Counted from the stretch's first letter, positions 35,459 to 44,318 are shown. The stretch: DNA of 64,000 nt from Cesiribacteraceae bacterium YIM B00369 (GCA_017948555.1 JAFMYY010000007.1:164206-228205), one strand, 5' to 3'. A program made the numbers and translations. Notes: generated from the sequence alone by a model not told the origin.

Positions 35459-35794
35459 GTGACTAAAGCAGAGGTAATTACAGAAATAGCTGAACAGACT
35501 GGCATAGACAAAGCCGATGTTCAGACTACCATCGAAGCGTTCTTTGACGTGATTAAAGACTCGATGTCCAATGGGCACAACATTTATGTGCGAGGCTTTG
35601 GAAGTTTTGTGAACAAGAAAAGAGCGAAAAAGATTGCCCGTAATATCTCCAAAAACACGGCAATGGTAATTGATGAGCATTTCGTTCCAAGCTTTAAGCC
35701 TTCCAAAGTGTTTGTTGAGAAAATTAAGGGTAGCGACCAGGTTAAGTTAATTAATCCGGAAGAAATGAAACTTAGCGAAGAGATTACGGGTTAA
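35459..35794 (+). CDS. HU family DNA-binding protein
   Basis: This 111-residue HU/IHF-type protein has N-terminal Thr-Lys-Ala-Glu-Val-Ile-Thr-Glu-Ile-Ala and the beta-arm region with Ile-Tyr-Val-Arg-Gly-Phe-Gly-Ser-Phe near 50-58. A C-terminal extension of about 20 residues goes beyond the 90-residue core. The start is a GTG at 35459, preceded by an AAGAAAG stretch; no ATG is available upstream in frame. A -7-like TACATTTG lies at 35397-35404, about 55 bases upstream, in the divergent region shared with mutY. It is a nucleoid-associated, DNA-bending protein. Confidence 0.93.
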   Translation: MTKAEVITEIAEQTGIDKADVQTTIEAFFDVIKDSMSNGHNIYVRGFGSFVNKKRAKKIARNISKNTAMVIDEHFVPSFKPSKVFVEKIKGSDQVKLINPEEMKLSEEITG

Positions 35795-35824
35795 GCTGTT
35801 GCAAACCAAAATAGACTCTGAATA

Positions 35825-36715
35825 ATGTCTAAAAAGCAAATAGCTGGAGTAGTAGTTTCTATAGTTCTGACAGGAATTTTATTTAGTCTTCCAAAAGTAA
35901 TGGTGGAAGGCAAAAACAGCGAAGCAAATGCTGTTGTTGCCGAAACCCCGGTTGCCGCTAAAGGGGAGTCGCCCGATGAAGAAAGCCATGATGATCACGA
36001 AGGCCATGACCACGGGGAGCATGATCACCAGCACAATGCAGGTATGCATTTGCAGGAGTTCACCCCCGCCGAACGCCAAACTGCTGATCGTCTGGCAGAA
36101 AAAATAAAAAAATCGGAAAATAAAGAAAAAGTTGCTATATTTGCCGACTCATTGGCGGCGCTCTATGCCCATGCCCAAAAATTCGACAGTGCAGCATACT
36201 ATGCTGAACTGGCTTTGGAGCAGAATAAGACGCTTGCACGCTTAAGCGATGCAGGCTCTTATAACTTAGAGGCCTTTAAGTTTGCAATGGAGCCTGCGCG
36301 GCAAAAGGAATTTTCCCGCAAAGCAGAAGGGTACCTTACTGAGGTACTCCGGCAGAATCCTGAGCAGCTGGAGGCAAAGAGCAAGCTGGCCATGATTTAT
36401 GTATCATCTGAGAACCCTATGAAGGGAATACGGATGTTGCAGGAGGTCCTGGATAAAGATCCGGAGAATAAAGAGGCCCTTTTTAATATGGGCATTTTGT
36501 CGGTACAGTCGAACCAGTATGGAAAGGCTGTTGAGCGCTTTGAGCGGTATACTGCTTTAGCGCCGGAAAATGTGCAGGCGCAGTTTTACCTGGCGTACAG
36601 CTATATGCAGCTGGGCCGGAAAGAAGATGCAAGAGCACGCTTTATGAAGGTGAAGGAGCTGGATAAAAATCCGGATGTGTTGGCCACGGTCGACGAATAT
36701 TTGAAAGAACTATAG
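35825..36715 (+). CDS. Membrane-anchored TPR protein with His-rich segment
   Basis: This 296-residue protein has an N-terminal uncleaved signal or anchor (about 5-25). A striking His/Asp/Glu-rich stretch (about residues 53-76, ten His) resembles metal-binding loops. At least four tetratricopeptide repeats follow (about 130-290, with Ala-X-Leu-Ala and Pro-Glu-Asn motifs), which should mediate protein contact. It lies between HU and the mS38-like ribosomal gene in a conserved order seen in Bacteroidota. The role is unknown; the His stretch suggests Zn or Cu binding but is not proof. Confidence 0.85.
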   Translation: MSKKQIAGVVVSIVLTGILFSLPKVMVEGKNSEANAVVAETPVAAKGESPDEESHDDHEGHDHGEHDHQHNAGMHLQEFTPAERQTADRLAEKIKKSENKEKVAIFADSLAALYAHAQKFDSAAYYAELALEQNKTLARLSDAGSYNLEAFKFAMEPARQKEFSRKAEGYLTEVLRQNPEQLEAKSKLAMIYVSSENPMKGIRMLQEVLDKDPENKEALFNMGILSVQSNQYGKAVERFERYTALAPENVQAQFYLAYSYMQLGRKEDARARFMKVKELDKNPDVLATVDEYLKEL

Positions 36716-36752
36716 TTAAGTTATTCGATTTTAAATTTTAAAAGACAAAGTT

Positions 36753-36842
36753 ATGCCTTGCGGTAAAAAAAGAAAAAGACACAAGATCGCTACTCACAAA
36801 AGAAAGAAAAGACTGAGAAAGAACAGACATAAGAAGAAGTAA
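36753..36842 (+). CDS. AURKAIP1/COX24 domain small ribosomal protein (mS38/bS22-like)
   Basis: A 29-residue peptide of mainly Lys, Arg and His starts Met-Pro-Cys-Gly-Lys-Lys-Arg-Lys-Arg-His-Lys and ends in Lys-Lys-Lys. The core Thr-His-Lys-Arg-Lys-Lys-Arg-Leu-Arg-Lys-Asn-Arg-His-Lys is the AURKAIP1/COX24 signature known from the C-terminus of mitochondrial mS38 and from mycobacterial bS22. Such proteins bind the small-subunit rRNA. It lies 37 bases after the TPR gene and 99 bases before RNase G, followed by a hairpin. It is easily missed because of its size. Confidence 0.9.
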   Translation: MPCGKKRKRHKIATHKRKKRLRKNRHKKK

Positions 36843-36878
36843 TTTCTCTTTCCCGGATTACTATACACATCTCTCTCT

Positions 36879-36918
36879 CACCTCTTGCATAGGCATGTAA
36901 GAGGTGAAATTTTATATT
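36879..36918 (+). terminator. Terminator-like hairpin between the small ribosomal gene and rng
   Basis: An 8-bp stem CACCTCTT/AAGAGGTG (36879-36886 with 36899-36906) with inner CAT/ATG pairing is followed by a T-rich run. It may attenuate or separate rng from the upstream genes. Confidence 0.6.
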
Positions 36919-36941
36919 TTTAACTATTTAATTATACCACA

Positions 36942-38498
36942 TTGAGTTATGAATTAGTTATCAATTCTACTCAGAGCGGATGTCGTATAGCCCTGTTAAA
37001 GGATAAAAGCCTGGTAGAGTTTCATCATGAAAATGAGGAAAATCTTTTTACTGTTGGTGATATCTATTTAGGAACTGTTCGGAAGGTAGTGCAAGGCCTC
37101 AATGCAGCGTTCATTGACATAGGTTATGAAAAAGATGCCTTTTTGCATTACCTGGACCTGGGTCCCAAGATAAAATCGCTTAACCGCTTCTCCAAAATGG
37201 CCCAGAGTGGCAAGGTGAATTCCGGTAAGCTGAACAATTTTAAACTGGAGCCCGAAATTGATAAGCATGGTAAAATCACGCAGGTACTGAATAAAAATCA
37301 ACAGATTTTGGTTCAGGTCGTGAAAGAGCCTATTTCAACAAAAGGTCCCCGTCTGTCGTGTGAATTGTCCATAGCCGGCAGATACCTGATACTTGTTCCT
37401 TTTTCCGATTCGGTAAGTATCTCCAAAAAAATTACAAATGCCGATGAACGGCAAAGGCTTTTAAGATTGTTGAACTCCATAAAGCCGGAAGGCTTTGGAG
37501 TAATTATCCGTACAGTAGCTGAAGGTAAAGAAGTTGCCCAGCTCGACCGCGATCTTACCGATCTTGTAGACAGGTGGGACGCAGGCGTTAAAAAGTTGAA
37601 AAACGCCAAACCTAAAGAAAAAATCATCGGCGAAATTGGCCGGGCATCGTCTATTTTGCGCGATGTGTTGAACGAAACGTTCGACAGCATAACCGTCGAT
37701 GATGAAGAGATTTATAAAGAAGTAAAAGAGTACATTAAAACGATTGCGCCGGACAAGCAGAAAATCGTAAAGATGTACAGTGGCAAGGCCAAAGTATTAG
37801 AAAATTTCGGTATTGAAAAACAGCTGAAATCTCTTTTTGGTCAGTCGGTAAGCCTCCAGGGAGGTGGATATCTGGTAATTGAGCACACTGAGGCGCTGCA
37901 CGTTATTGATGTGAACAGCGGAAATAAATCAAACTCAGAAGCAGACCAGGAAACCACTGCCCTGAAAGTAAATATTCAGGCTGCCAAAGAAGTTGCCAGG
38001 CAATTGCGCCTGCGTGATATGGGAGGTATTATTGTGGTCGACTTCATAGACATGCGTAAAGCAGAAAATAAGAAACTGCTTTATGATTCCATGAAGGAAG
38101 AAATGAAGAACGACCGCTCAAAGTTTACCATATTACCGCTCACAAAATTCGGGTTGATGCAGATCACCCGCCAGAGGGTAAGGCCGGAAATGAATATCGC
38201 TACCCGCGAGAAGTGCCCTACCTGCAATGGAACAGGGAAAATTACACCTACCATTCTGGTTTCCGATAATATTGAGCGCAGTCTGGACCACCTGCTTACT
38301 ATACAGAATGAAAAAAATATTAAGCTGGCAGTCCACCCATTTTTGTATTCCTTTTTTACCAAGGGGGTAATTTCCCGCCGGGTAAAATGGTTTTTGAAAT
38401 ATTCTAAATGGATTGGTATTGAGCAGGATTCATCTTTAGGAATTACGGATTATAAGTTTTTGAACGGGGCTGAAGAGGAAATAGAAATTCCTCAGTAA
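36942..38498 (+). CDS. rng: Ribonuclease E/G family endoribonuclease (RNase G)
   Basis: This 518-residue RNase G-type enzyme processes rRNA and decays mRNA. It starts at a TTG at 36942, the only sensible start, since the residues from there match the usual family beginning (Glu-Leu-Val-Ile-Asn-Ser-Thr). It has an embedded S1 domain (about 35-130) with Gly-Thr-Val-Arg-Lys-Val and Ala-Phe-Ile-Asp-Ile-Gly, a catalytic Mg2+ site with Val-Ile-Asp-Val-Asn-Ser-Gly and Val-Val-Asp-Phe-Ile-Asp-Met, and the zinc link Cys-Pro-Thr-Cys-Asn-Gly-Thr-Gly near 426. It lacks the long RNase E scaffold tail. Confidence 0.95.
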   Translation: MSYELVINSTQSGCRIALLKDKSLVEFHHENEENLFTVGDIYLGTVRKVVQGLNAAFIDIGYEKDAFLHYLDLGPKIKSLNRFSKMAQSGKVNSGKLNNFKLEPEIDKHGKITQVLNKNQQILVQVVKEPISTKGPRLSCELSIAGRYLILVPFSDSVSISKKITNADERQRLLRLLNSIKPEGFGVIIRTVAEGKEVAQLDRDLTDLVDRWDAGVKKLKNAKPKEKIIGEIGRASSILRDVLNETFDSITVDDEEIYKEVKEYIKTIAPDKQKIVKMYSGKAKVLENFGIEKQLKSLFGQSVSLQGGGYLVIEHTEALHVIDVNSGNKSNSEADQETTALKVNIQAAKEVARQLRLRDMGGIIVVDFIDMRKAENKKLLYDSMKEEMKNDRSKFTILPLTKFGLMQITRQRVRPEMNIATREKCPTCNGTGKITPTILVSDNIERSLDHLLTIQNEKNIKLAVHPFLYSFFTKGVISRRVKWFLKYSKWIGIEQDSSLGITDYKFLNGAEEEIEIPQ

Positions 38499-38518
38499 GT
38501 TTTTACGACATTAGAGTA

Positions 38519-38562
38519 GAAAAAAGACCTGCCTTGAGGGATTCAAAGCAGGTCTTTTTTAT
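38519..38562. terminator. Bidirectional terminator between rng and the barrel gene
   Basis: A 12-bp stem AAAAAGACCTGC/GCAGGTCTTTTT with flanking A- and T-runs serves the convergent rng (plus) and outer-membrane barrel gene (minus). Confidence 0.85.
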
Positions 38563-38592
38563 TGTAATTATGTTTCAGCAAGGAAAAAGTGG

Positions 38593-39240
38593 TTAGAATT
38601 TAACACCTAGTTCCAGTCCTACTAAATCATTTTTAACATTGATATCCGGTCCGGTTTCATGTGTGCGGGTTACTGCATTAACCAGGCCGCGGTTGTAAAA
38701 TATGCCTCCGAAAAGAATGGTATTGTAACCCAGCCTGTATTCCACACCAGAGCCTAAATGTACGCCAAAATCAAAAAGTCTGGTTCTGTCGATATATGGG
38801 AAGCTGTACCTGTCCTGAGTCTGGCTTGAAACTTTTATATCAAGTAAAGCTCCTAACTGGAAATATACTCTGGTGTCCAGTGCAAGCTCATTGGTAAATA
38901 ATTTCAGGGTAGCAGGAAGTTGTATGTACTGGAGCTTATAAGTTTGCTCAGGAGGGGCAGTATTGGGGCCTCCGGCCACTCTTATTCCAATTCGTTTCGG
39001 AGCATACAGTAAACCGGTACTGAAATAGTAATTATCCGATATCAGGATATCGAAAATAGGTCCAAAAATAAAACGGCCGCCAACTCCGTTAGCATCTACA
39101 GAGTATGTGGTGCCATCAGGGCTTTCAAAATTAATTCTGTTGGTGGAAAGTGTTGGAGCTATTTTGATACCTATTTTACTTTGCGCATGCGCTACCTGGA
39201 GCGAAAGAAAGGTTACTAAGAGAAAAAATAATTTTCGCAT
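38593..39240 (-). CDS. Outer-membrane beta-barrel protein (PorT/OmpW-like fold)
   Basis: This 215-residue protein has a signal peptide (1-19, ending Ala-His-Ala-Gln). Alternating amphipathic strands follow (for example Gly-Ile-Lys-Ile-Ala-Pro, Tyr-Tyr-Phe-Ser-Thr-Gly-Leu-Leu-Tyr, Leu-Gly-Ser-Gly-Val-Glu-Tyr-Arg) and the protein ends in a terminal Phe (Leu-Gly-Val-Lys-Phe), typical of eight-stranded barrels of the PorT/outer-membrane beta-barrel family. PorT is part of T9SS in some relatives, but this family is broad, so I do not assign that role. It is divergent from gldB, 24 bases away. Confidence 0.8.
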   Translation of the reverse strand: MRKLFFLLVTFLSLQVAHAQSKIGIKIAPTLSTNRINFESPDGTTYSVDANGVGGRFIFGPIFDILISDNYYFSTGLLYAPKRIGIRVAGGPNTAPPEQTYKLQYIQLPATLKLFTNELALDTRVYFQLGALLDIKVSSQTQDRYSFPYIDRTRLFDFGVHLGSGVEYRLGYNTILFGGIFYNRGLVNAVTRTHETGPDINVKNDLVGLELGVKF

Positions 39241-39264
39241 TTTTGCTTAATTTAAATTAAATCA

Positions 39265-40269
39265 ATGATTAGACTACTATTACTGTTTTTGTTTTTGCCT
39301 TTTGCCTTTTCTGCCTGCAAAAATTCGCAGGATGATATTCAACGACCTGATGTGTCGGACATAAAGGTTAATGTGGATATAATCCGCCTGGAGCAGGAAT
39401 TGTTTTCAGCAAAATCGAAAAGCGAAATAAATGTATTTTTACAGGAAAATGAATCTTTTGCTGAAAACTTTTTAAATGCAGACCAATTTCCGCATGATTC
39501 CATTCTTGTAAACCAGTTGTATGCACTTGTTAATAACCCGAGCCTCGATACTGTATACCGGGAAACGCAGGAAACATTTGCTGACATGAAAAGAATTGAG
39601 CAGGAATTTGAAACGGCATTTAAGTATATCAGCTATTATTACCCTGAATTCAAAGCTCCTCAAATTTATACTGTGGTTACAGGTTTCAGTTCCGATCTTT
39701 ACGTTTCAGAGGAAATGATAATAATCGGCCTTGATTATTTTCTTGGTCCTGAGGCTACTTACAGGCCGGTTGGAATCCCCAATTATATCCTGCGCCGGTA
39801 TACTCCCAATCATATTGTGCCTACCTGTATATTATTGTTGTCGCAACGGTTTAATCATTCCGATCAGCAGGATAAAAGCATGCTGGCAGATATGATATAT
39901 TATGGCAAGTCTTACTTCTTTACTGACTTTGTTCTGCCAACAGTTCCTGACAGCCTTATTATTGGTTATACTCCTGAAGAAATGGCAGGACTGGAAGTAA
40001 ACGAACATCTTGTATGGACCCATTTCCTTCAAAATGAGCTTTTGTATGAAACCAGTCATATTATAAAAACAAAGTACCTGGATGAAAGGCCTGCCACTGT
40101 TGAAATAGGCAATAAAGCTCCGGGCAGAATAGGTACCTGGTTAGGCTGGCAAATTGTAAAAGAGTATAAGGAAAAGAATGAGGAGCTTAGTCTGCCGGAA
40201 TTAATGGCAGAGACTGGTGCACGAAAGATATTGGAAGGAGCTAAATACAGGCCGGAGAAAAAACAGTAG
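39265..40269 (+). CDS. gldB: Gliding motility lipoprotein GldB
   Basis: This 334-residue lipoprotein has a signal peptide with lipobox Phe-Ser-Ala-Cys (Cys near 18). The GldB body includes Phe-Pro-His-Asp-Ser near 74, Ile-Ser-Tyr-Tyr-Tyr-Pro-Glu-Phe near 121, Ile-Ile-Gly-Leu-Asp-Tyr-Phe-Leu-Gly, and near the end Pro-Gly-Arg-Ile-Gly-Thr-Trp-Leu-Gly-Trp-Gln-Ile-Val, resembling a gluzincin-like fold without an evident HExxH. GldB is essential for gliding and is tied to GldC in Flavobacterium; no gldC follows here. It is divergent from the outer-membrane barrel gene. Confidence 0.93.
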   Translation: MIRLLLLFLFLPFAFSACKNSQDDIQRPDVSDIKVNVDIIRLEQELFSAKSKSEINVFLQENESFAENFLNADQFPHDSILVNQLYALVNNPSLDTVYRETQETFADMKRIEQEFETAFKYISYYYPEFKAPQIYTVVTGFSSDLYVSEEMIIIGLDYFLGPEATYRPVGIPNYILRRYTPNHIVPTCILLLSQRFNHSDQQDKSMLADMIYYGKSYFFTDFVLPTVPDSLIIGYTPEEMAGLEVNEHLVWTHFLQNELLYETSHIIKTKYLDERPATVEIGNKAPGRIGTWLGWQIVKEYKEKNEELSLPELMAETGARKILEGAKYRPEKKQ

Positions 40270-40357
40270 CATTGATTTAGCCCTGAGCCCCTGTTTTCCG
40301 GCTGGTGATCGTCCGGCAATGAGCCTGCTTATCACCTGAGTAATAACTCATAAGTCA

Positions 40358-41536
40358 TCAGGTTGTGGTAATGATTTTTATGAGCTTGCTAACGAGCTGT
40401 TCTTTTGAAAAATGCTCAACTGCCAGTTTCCGTGCATTTTGCTGATACTCCTCCAGGAGCGAAGGGCTTTCAAGGAAGGGTTTTAACAAAGCTACAAACT
40501 CCTCAGGATCATCCGGGTTAGCGTAAAAGCCGCAACGGTTTTCTTCTGTTAATTCTTTAAGCCAGCCTTTTGTGTTTACAATAGAAAGTTTTCCTGCCGC
40601 CAGTCCATCAAAAAACTTATTGGGGCTGTTGGTTTGCAAAACAGGCGCAGGCCCGAAACTGGTATATACAGCATCTGTAACAGACATCCAGTTTTGAACC
40701 TGCTGTTTACTTCCATAAGGAACAAAAACAATATTCCGGTTTTTGGTGGTTTCAGCCTGTTCTTTAAGATCATCTAACTGACTGCCTTGTGCTGCTATTA
40801 GAAATTTAACATTTAACTGGTGGAGCTGAAAAGCCTGAGCTGCATACAGCAGGTACTGCAGGTGATTTGCAGGGCCGGCAGCTCCAAAGTAGCTTATTAC
40901 AAAAGAATCTTCGAACCCGTAAATCCGGGCAAAGGGTTCGCTCTTAGGGCCGGGTTTAAAAAAACCACAATCGGCCATATTAGGCACAATGTGTACTTCG
41001 GAGGAGGGGCTGACTTTGTTAATTCCTTTGGCCATGCCTGGTGAAAGGGCAATTATTTTTTTGGCTTTTGAATATATGTGGTGCTCTAATTTACGCAAGG
41101 TGGTTTTAATGGCAGTGTTATTTATATAACCAAGCTGGATGGGGGCTTCCGGCCAGAGATCGCGAACCTCAAAAATGTAAGGAATTTTGTAGCGCCGTTT
41201 TGCATAAAGCGCAAGCAGGCCAATGGTTAAAGGTGTGGAGGTGGCAAAGCAAAGGTCGAATGGTGTCTGGCTATCGATAATAGTGCGGGCCTGCCTGAGA
41301 AAGCGTAAAAAAGCTCTGCTCCTTTCAAGACTGTTCAGCTCATTATCGTAAAATACGGGAAGGTAATGCACATTAACCCCTTTAATATCCAGTTCGTCGT
41401 AATGGGGGTGGTTATGGCTGGTGAGCATTACCACCTCATGCCCTGCAGCTGCCAGTGCCGTTGAAATATAATACGAACGGATAGCACCTCCCTCTTCCGG
41501 GGTCTTAAAATATTGGTGAATATACAGGATGCGCAT
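40358..41536 (-). CDS. Glycosyltransferase family 4 (WbuB-like)
   Basis: This 392-residue GT-B glycosyltransferase starts Met-Arg-Ile-Leu-Tyr-Ile-His-Gln-Tyr-Phe, has an N-terminal acceptor domain with Gly-Gly-Ala-Ile-Arg-Ser, then Phe-Glu-Val-Arg-Asp-Leu-Trp-Pro-Glu-Ala-Pro (the WbuB hallmark). The donor-domain features are Tyr-Phe-Gly-Ala-Ala-Gly-Pro-Ala-Asn-His and Ser-Pro-Asn-Lys-Phe-Phe-Asp-Gly-Leu-Ala-Ala-Gly-Lys. WbuB proteins act in O-antigen or exopolysaccharide synthesis. Its start codon shares one base with the asnB stop (TAATG), so the two are co-translated. No further polysaccharide genes follow. Confidence 0.9.
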   Translation of the reverse strand: MRILYIHQYFKTPEEGGAIRSYYISTALAAAGHEVVMLTSHNHPHYDELDIKGVNVHYLPVFYDNELNSLERSRAFLRFLRQARTIIDSQTPFDLCFATSTPLTIGLLALYAKRRYKIPYIFEVRDLWPEAPIQLGYINNTAIKTTLRKLEHHIYSKAKKIIALSPGMAKGINKVSPSSEVHIVPNMADCGFFKPGPKSEPFARIYGFEDSFVISYFGAAGPANHLQYLLYAAQAFQLHQLNVKFLIAAQGSQLDDLKEQAETTKNRNIVFVPYGSKQQVQNWMSVTDAVYTSFGPAPVLQTNSPNKFFDGLAAGKLSIVNTKGWLKELTEENRCGFYANPDDPEEFVALLKPFLESPSLLEEYQQNARKLAVEHFSKEQLVSKLIKIITTT

Positions 41537-43422
41537 TAAGTAAATTCGTTTTCAAGCCAGTGGCCCAGCACCGCAATGCTGAATAATTCCTGTGAAAAAT
41601 CGTCCCTGCCACTTTTGTGCATGGAGAGAAGGTGCAAAATGCTGTCTTTACCCAGGTGCTGCAGTAAGGGGTTTTCTTCATTGTTCAGCCAGCTCCACAT
41701 AAACTCTGTTTTCCCTTCTTTTACCCATAAGCCAAAAGGTAAGCCAAAACCTTCTTTCTTACGTTTAACAAAGTCTTCCGCTCCGTTTTTACGCAAAATT
41801 TCGGCAAGTATCCATTTGGGCCCGTTTTTCATCAGTAAGTCTGCCGGTAGGCTCCCGGCAAAACCTGCTACTTCATCGCTCAGGTAGGGCATCCGCATTT
41901 CCAGTCCGTGGCGCATGGAGGCCTTATCATTCAGGGCCAGTATATCCGATATGAGGTAGTTATTACGATCGTGTTGGAGGGCGGCCATCATCCAGCCTTC
42001 TTCAAAGCTGCCTGCTTCCTTCTCAGGACCCGTATTTGAGGTACCGGACAGTATATTAAAACTTAAAAAATTAAGAAAAGTTTGAGAGGGCGATGTATCC
42101 ATATCCCTTAGTATTTTTTTCCAGAGGCGTAGCGGCTTGCGCAGCTTATTAATTTTGCCGGAGGGAAGGATATTTCCTAATGGCTTAAACCAGGGAAACA
42201 GCGGGCGAAGTTTACTGTAATGTTGAAGGTAGGTATAAAAAGCAGCATGTCTGTTGTAGCCTCCGAACAGCTCATCGGCCCCGGCGCCATTTAAAATAAC
42301 ATGTATATTTTTATTTATAGCTTCTTTCGATAAAATGGAGGTAAGCCATGCTGCACTATCGCCAATGGGCTGGTCCTGCTCAGCAATAAATGTATCGAAG
42401 GTTTGGAGTATGGAAGAACCGACCTCCAGGGGAAAATGCCTCGCATCGAACTTTTTGGCCGCTCTGGATGCCCACAAATAATCCTGCGTACCCCAGGCAG
42501 CTTCTTTTTCGCTGTTTACGATGGTAAAGCAATCCGGTATCTGATAACTGCTGTTATTCCGGAGCAGGGCAAGCATAAGAGTAGAATCAATGCCGCCACT
42601 TAAAAACATTCCCGGCGAACGATCAGTCTCCAGGTGGCTGAAAAGGGCGTCGGTAAGCTTTTCTTCCACGGTTTGTAAAAGAGAGGCTGATGTTTGTTCC
42701 ACATCATAAGGAGCCTCTGCTGGAAAAGCGGTTTTAGTTATGCGGGGCTGGCTCTCCCCTGCCCTGTGGCTCAAAAGATGGCCGGGGAGGAGTTCGTAAA
42801 TATTCCGGTAAAAAGTCTGTGGTTTTTTTGCGTAACGAAAGTGGAGGTAATGAGGAATCTGGCTGTCATTCAGCTCCTTTTTCACCAGCCGGCTTGCCAG
42901 TATTCCTTTTATTTCAGACGATATGAGCAGGTAATGCTCATTACTGAAGTAGTAAAGGGGCTTCATTCCATGCCGGTCTCTGGCTGTAATTAGTTGCTCC
43001 TTAACACCGTCATAGAAAGCAAAGGCAAACATGCCTTTTAGCCTTTCAACTGCATTTTCTCCCCATTCAGCCAGAGCATAAAGTAAAACCTCTGTATCTG
43101 ATGTGCTTCGAAAAAGATAGCCTTTCTGCAGCAGCTCATTTTTTAGCTCATAATGGTTGTAGAGCTCTCCATTATAGCTCAGGGTAAAGCGGTCGCCGGC
43201 TCTCCCCTTTTCCCCGCACTGCATTGGCTGGTTGCCCTGTTCCCCAAGGTCCTGAATCTTTAGCCGGTTGTTGGCAATAAAAACCTGCCGGCCGGGGTGC
43301 TCAATGGTAAGCAGGCCCTGGTAATCGGGCCCGCGGTGGCGGGTGGCTTCCGACATAAGCCGGATGTTTTCAGCAGACGACAGGCTTTTATTCAGGTCCA
43401 GCAACAGGTTTATTCCACACAT
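41536..43422 (-). CDS. asnB: Asparagine synthase (glutamine-hydrolysing)
   Basis: This 628-residue enzyme has a class II glutamine amidotransferase domain with the N-terminal nucleophile (Met-Cys-Gly-Ile-Asn), Arg-His-Arg-Gly-Pro-Asp-Tyr near 29-35 and Tyr-Asn-Gly-Glu-Leu-Tyr-Asn. The synthetase domain has the PP-loop Ser-Gly-Gly-Ile-Asp-Ser-Thr-Leu-Met near 277 and Gly-Ala-Gly-Ala-Asp-Glu-Leu-Phe-Gly-Gly-Tyr. Coupling by overlap to a GT4 gene suggests that it serves cell-surface glycan synthesis (amidation of a sugar acid) rather than, or as well as, free asparagine production; this is inference from context and such pairs are common in polysaccharide loci. Confidence 0.92.
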   Translation of the reverse strand: MCGINLLLDLNKSLSSAENIRLMSEATRHRGPDYQGLLTIEHPGRQVFIANNRLKIQDLGEQGNQPMQCGEKGRAGDRFTLSYNGELYNHYELKNELLQKGYLFRSTSDTEVLLYALAEWGENAVERLKGMFAFAFYDGVKEQLITARDRHGMKPLYYFSNEHYLLISSEIKGILASRLVKKELNDSQIPHYLHFRYAKKPQTFYRNIYELLPGHLLSHRAGESQPRITKTAFPAEAPYDVEQTSASLLQTVEEKLTDALFSHLETDRSPGMFLSGGIDSTLMLALLRNNSSYQIPDCFTIVNSEKEAAWGTQDYLWASRAAKKFDARHFPLEVGSSILQTFDTFIAEQDQPIGDSAAWLTSILSKEAINKNIHVILNGAGADELFGGYNRHAAFYTYLQHYSKLRPLFPWFKPLGNILPSGKINKLRKPLRLWKKILRDMDTSPSQTFLNFLSFNILSGTSNTGPEKEAGSFEEGWMMAALQHDRNNYLISDILALNDKASMRHGLEMRMPYLSDEVAGFAGSLPADLLMKNGPKWILAEILRKNGAEDFVKRKKEGFGLPFGLWVKEGKTEFMWSWLNNEENPLLQHLGKDSILHLLSMHKSGRDDFSQELFSIAVLGHWLENEFT

Positions 43423-43520
43423 TTTAGTACGTAAATATAAAGTTTTAGTATTAAGGCTTCAGGGGTGAGCCTTTCTCTTCTTCCGGAAGTTGCCTCCTTC
43501 TCCTTACTCTTCTGTCACGC

Positions 43521-44180
43521 TTATTTGTCCTTTCCTGCAGCCACATTCTTCTCATAATACCTGCAAAAGTGAGTAAGCGGGCATTTTTCACATTTAGGTT
43601 TACGGGCAATGCAAATATAGCGGCCATGTAAAATAAGCCAGTGGTGGGCCTTAGGTACCAAATCGGGCGGAATATGTTTTACCAGTTGTTTTTCTACCTC
43701 CAGTGGAGTGCCTGCATTTTGCGTTACCAGCCCCAGTCGCTTGCTTACCCTGTAAACATGTGTGTCGACAGCAAGAGCGGGTTGATTAAATATAACAGAG
43801 GCAATTACATTTGCTGTTTTGCGCCCTACTCCCGGCATTTTCTGCAGTTCCTTAATGTCGGCAGGCACCTCTCCTTTAAAGTCCTCCACCAGCATTTTTG
43901 CCATGCCAATGAGGTGCTTTGTTTTATTGTTCGGGTATGAAACACTTCGGATATAAGGGAAAAGCTCATCGAAATGAGTGGCCGCCAGATGCTCCGGTGT
44001 CGGGAAATCTTCAAAAAGTGCCGGAGTAACCATGTTTATTCTTTTATCGGTACACTGGGCACTAAGGATTACCGCTACCAGCAGCTCATAAGGATTGCTA
44101 AAATTGAGCTCGGTTTCAGGTTCGGGAAGGTTAAGGGTAAAATATTCAATAAAGGCTTTGTAACGATCTTTCTTCTGCAT
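43521..44180 (-). CDS. nth: Endonuclease III
   Basis: This 219-residue DNA glycosylase/AP lyase acts on oxidised pyrimidines. The HhH motif Met-Pro-Gly-Val-Gly-Arg-Lys-Thr-Ala-Asn has the catalytic Lys, the catalytic Asp lies in Ala-Val-Asp-Thr-His-Val-Tyr-Arg-Val, and the Fe-S cluster Cys-X6-Cys-X2-Cys-X5-Cys sits near the C-terminus. The ATG at 44180 fits; a TTG two codons upstream (44186) is also in frame. TATATTTG (minus strand, 44191-44184) overlaps the start region, so either the mRNA is nearly leaderless or the true promoter lies further away. Confidence 0.94.
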   Translation of the reverse strand: MQKKDRYKAFIEYFTLNLPEPETELNFSNPYELLVAVILSAQCTDKRINMVTPALFEDFPTPEHLAATHFDELFPYIRSVSYPNNKTKHLIGMAKMLVEDFKGEVPADIKELQKMPGVGRKTANVIASVIFNQPALAVDTHVYRVSKRLGLVTQNAGTPLEVEKQLVKHIPPDLVPKAHHWLILHGRYICIARKPKCEKCPLTHFCRYYEKNVAAGKDK

Positions 44181-44318
44181 ATGCAAATATAATTATTTCC
44201 TGTGAAGCAGGGGCTCTGAAATTTTCAGCTTCTACTTCATCCTTTTTTCTGCGGAATCCGTTAAACCAACAAAAATATTAAGCTAAAGTATTGTTTTACA
44301 AATGTTTATAAATGTGTT

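Noticed and set aside
38593..39240. PorT of the type IX secretion system
   Set aside because: Only general barrel features are visible, and no other T9SS core genes are adjacent, so the specific name is not supported.
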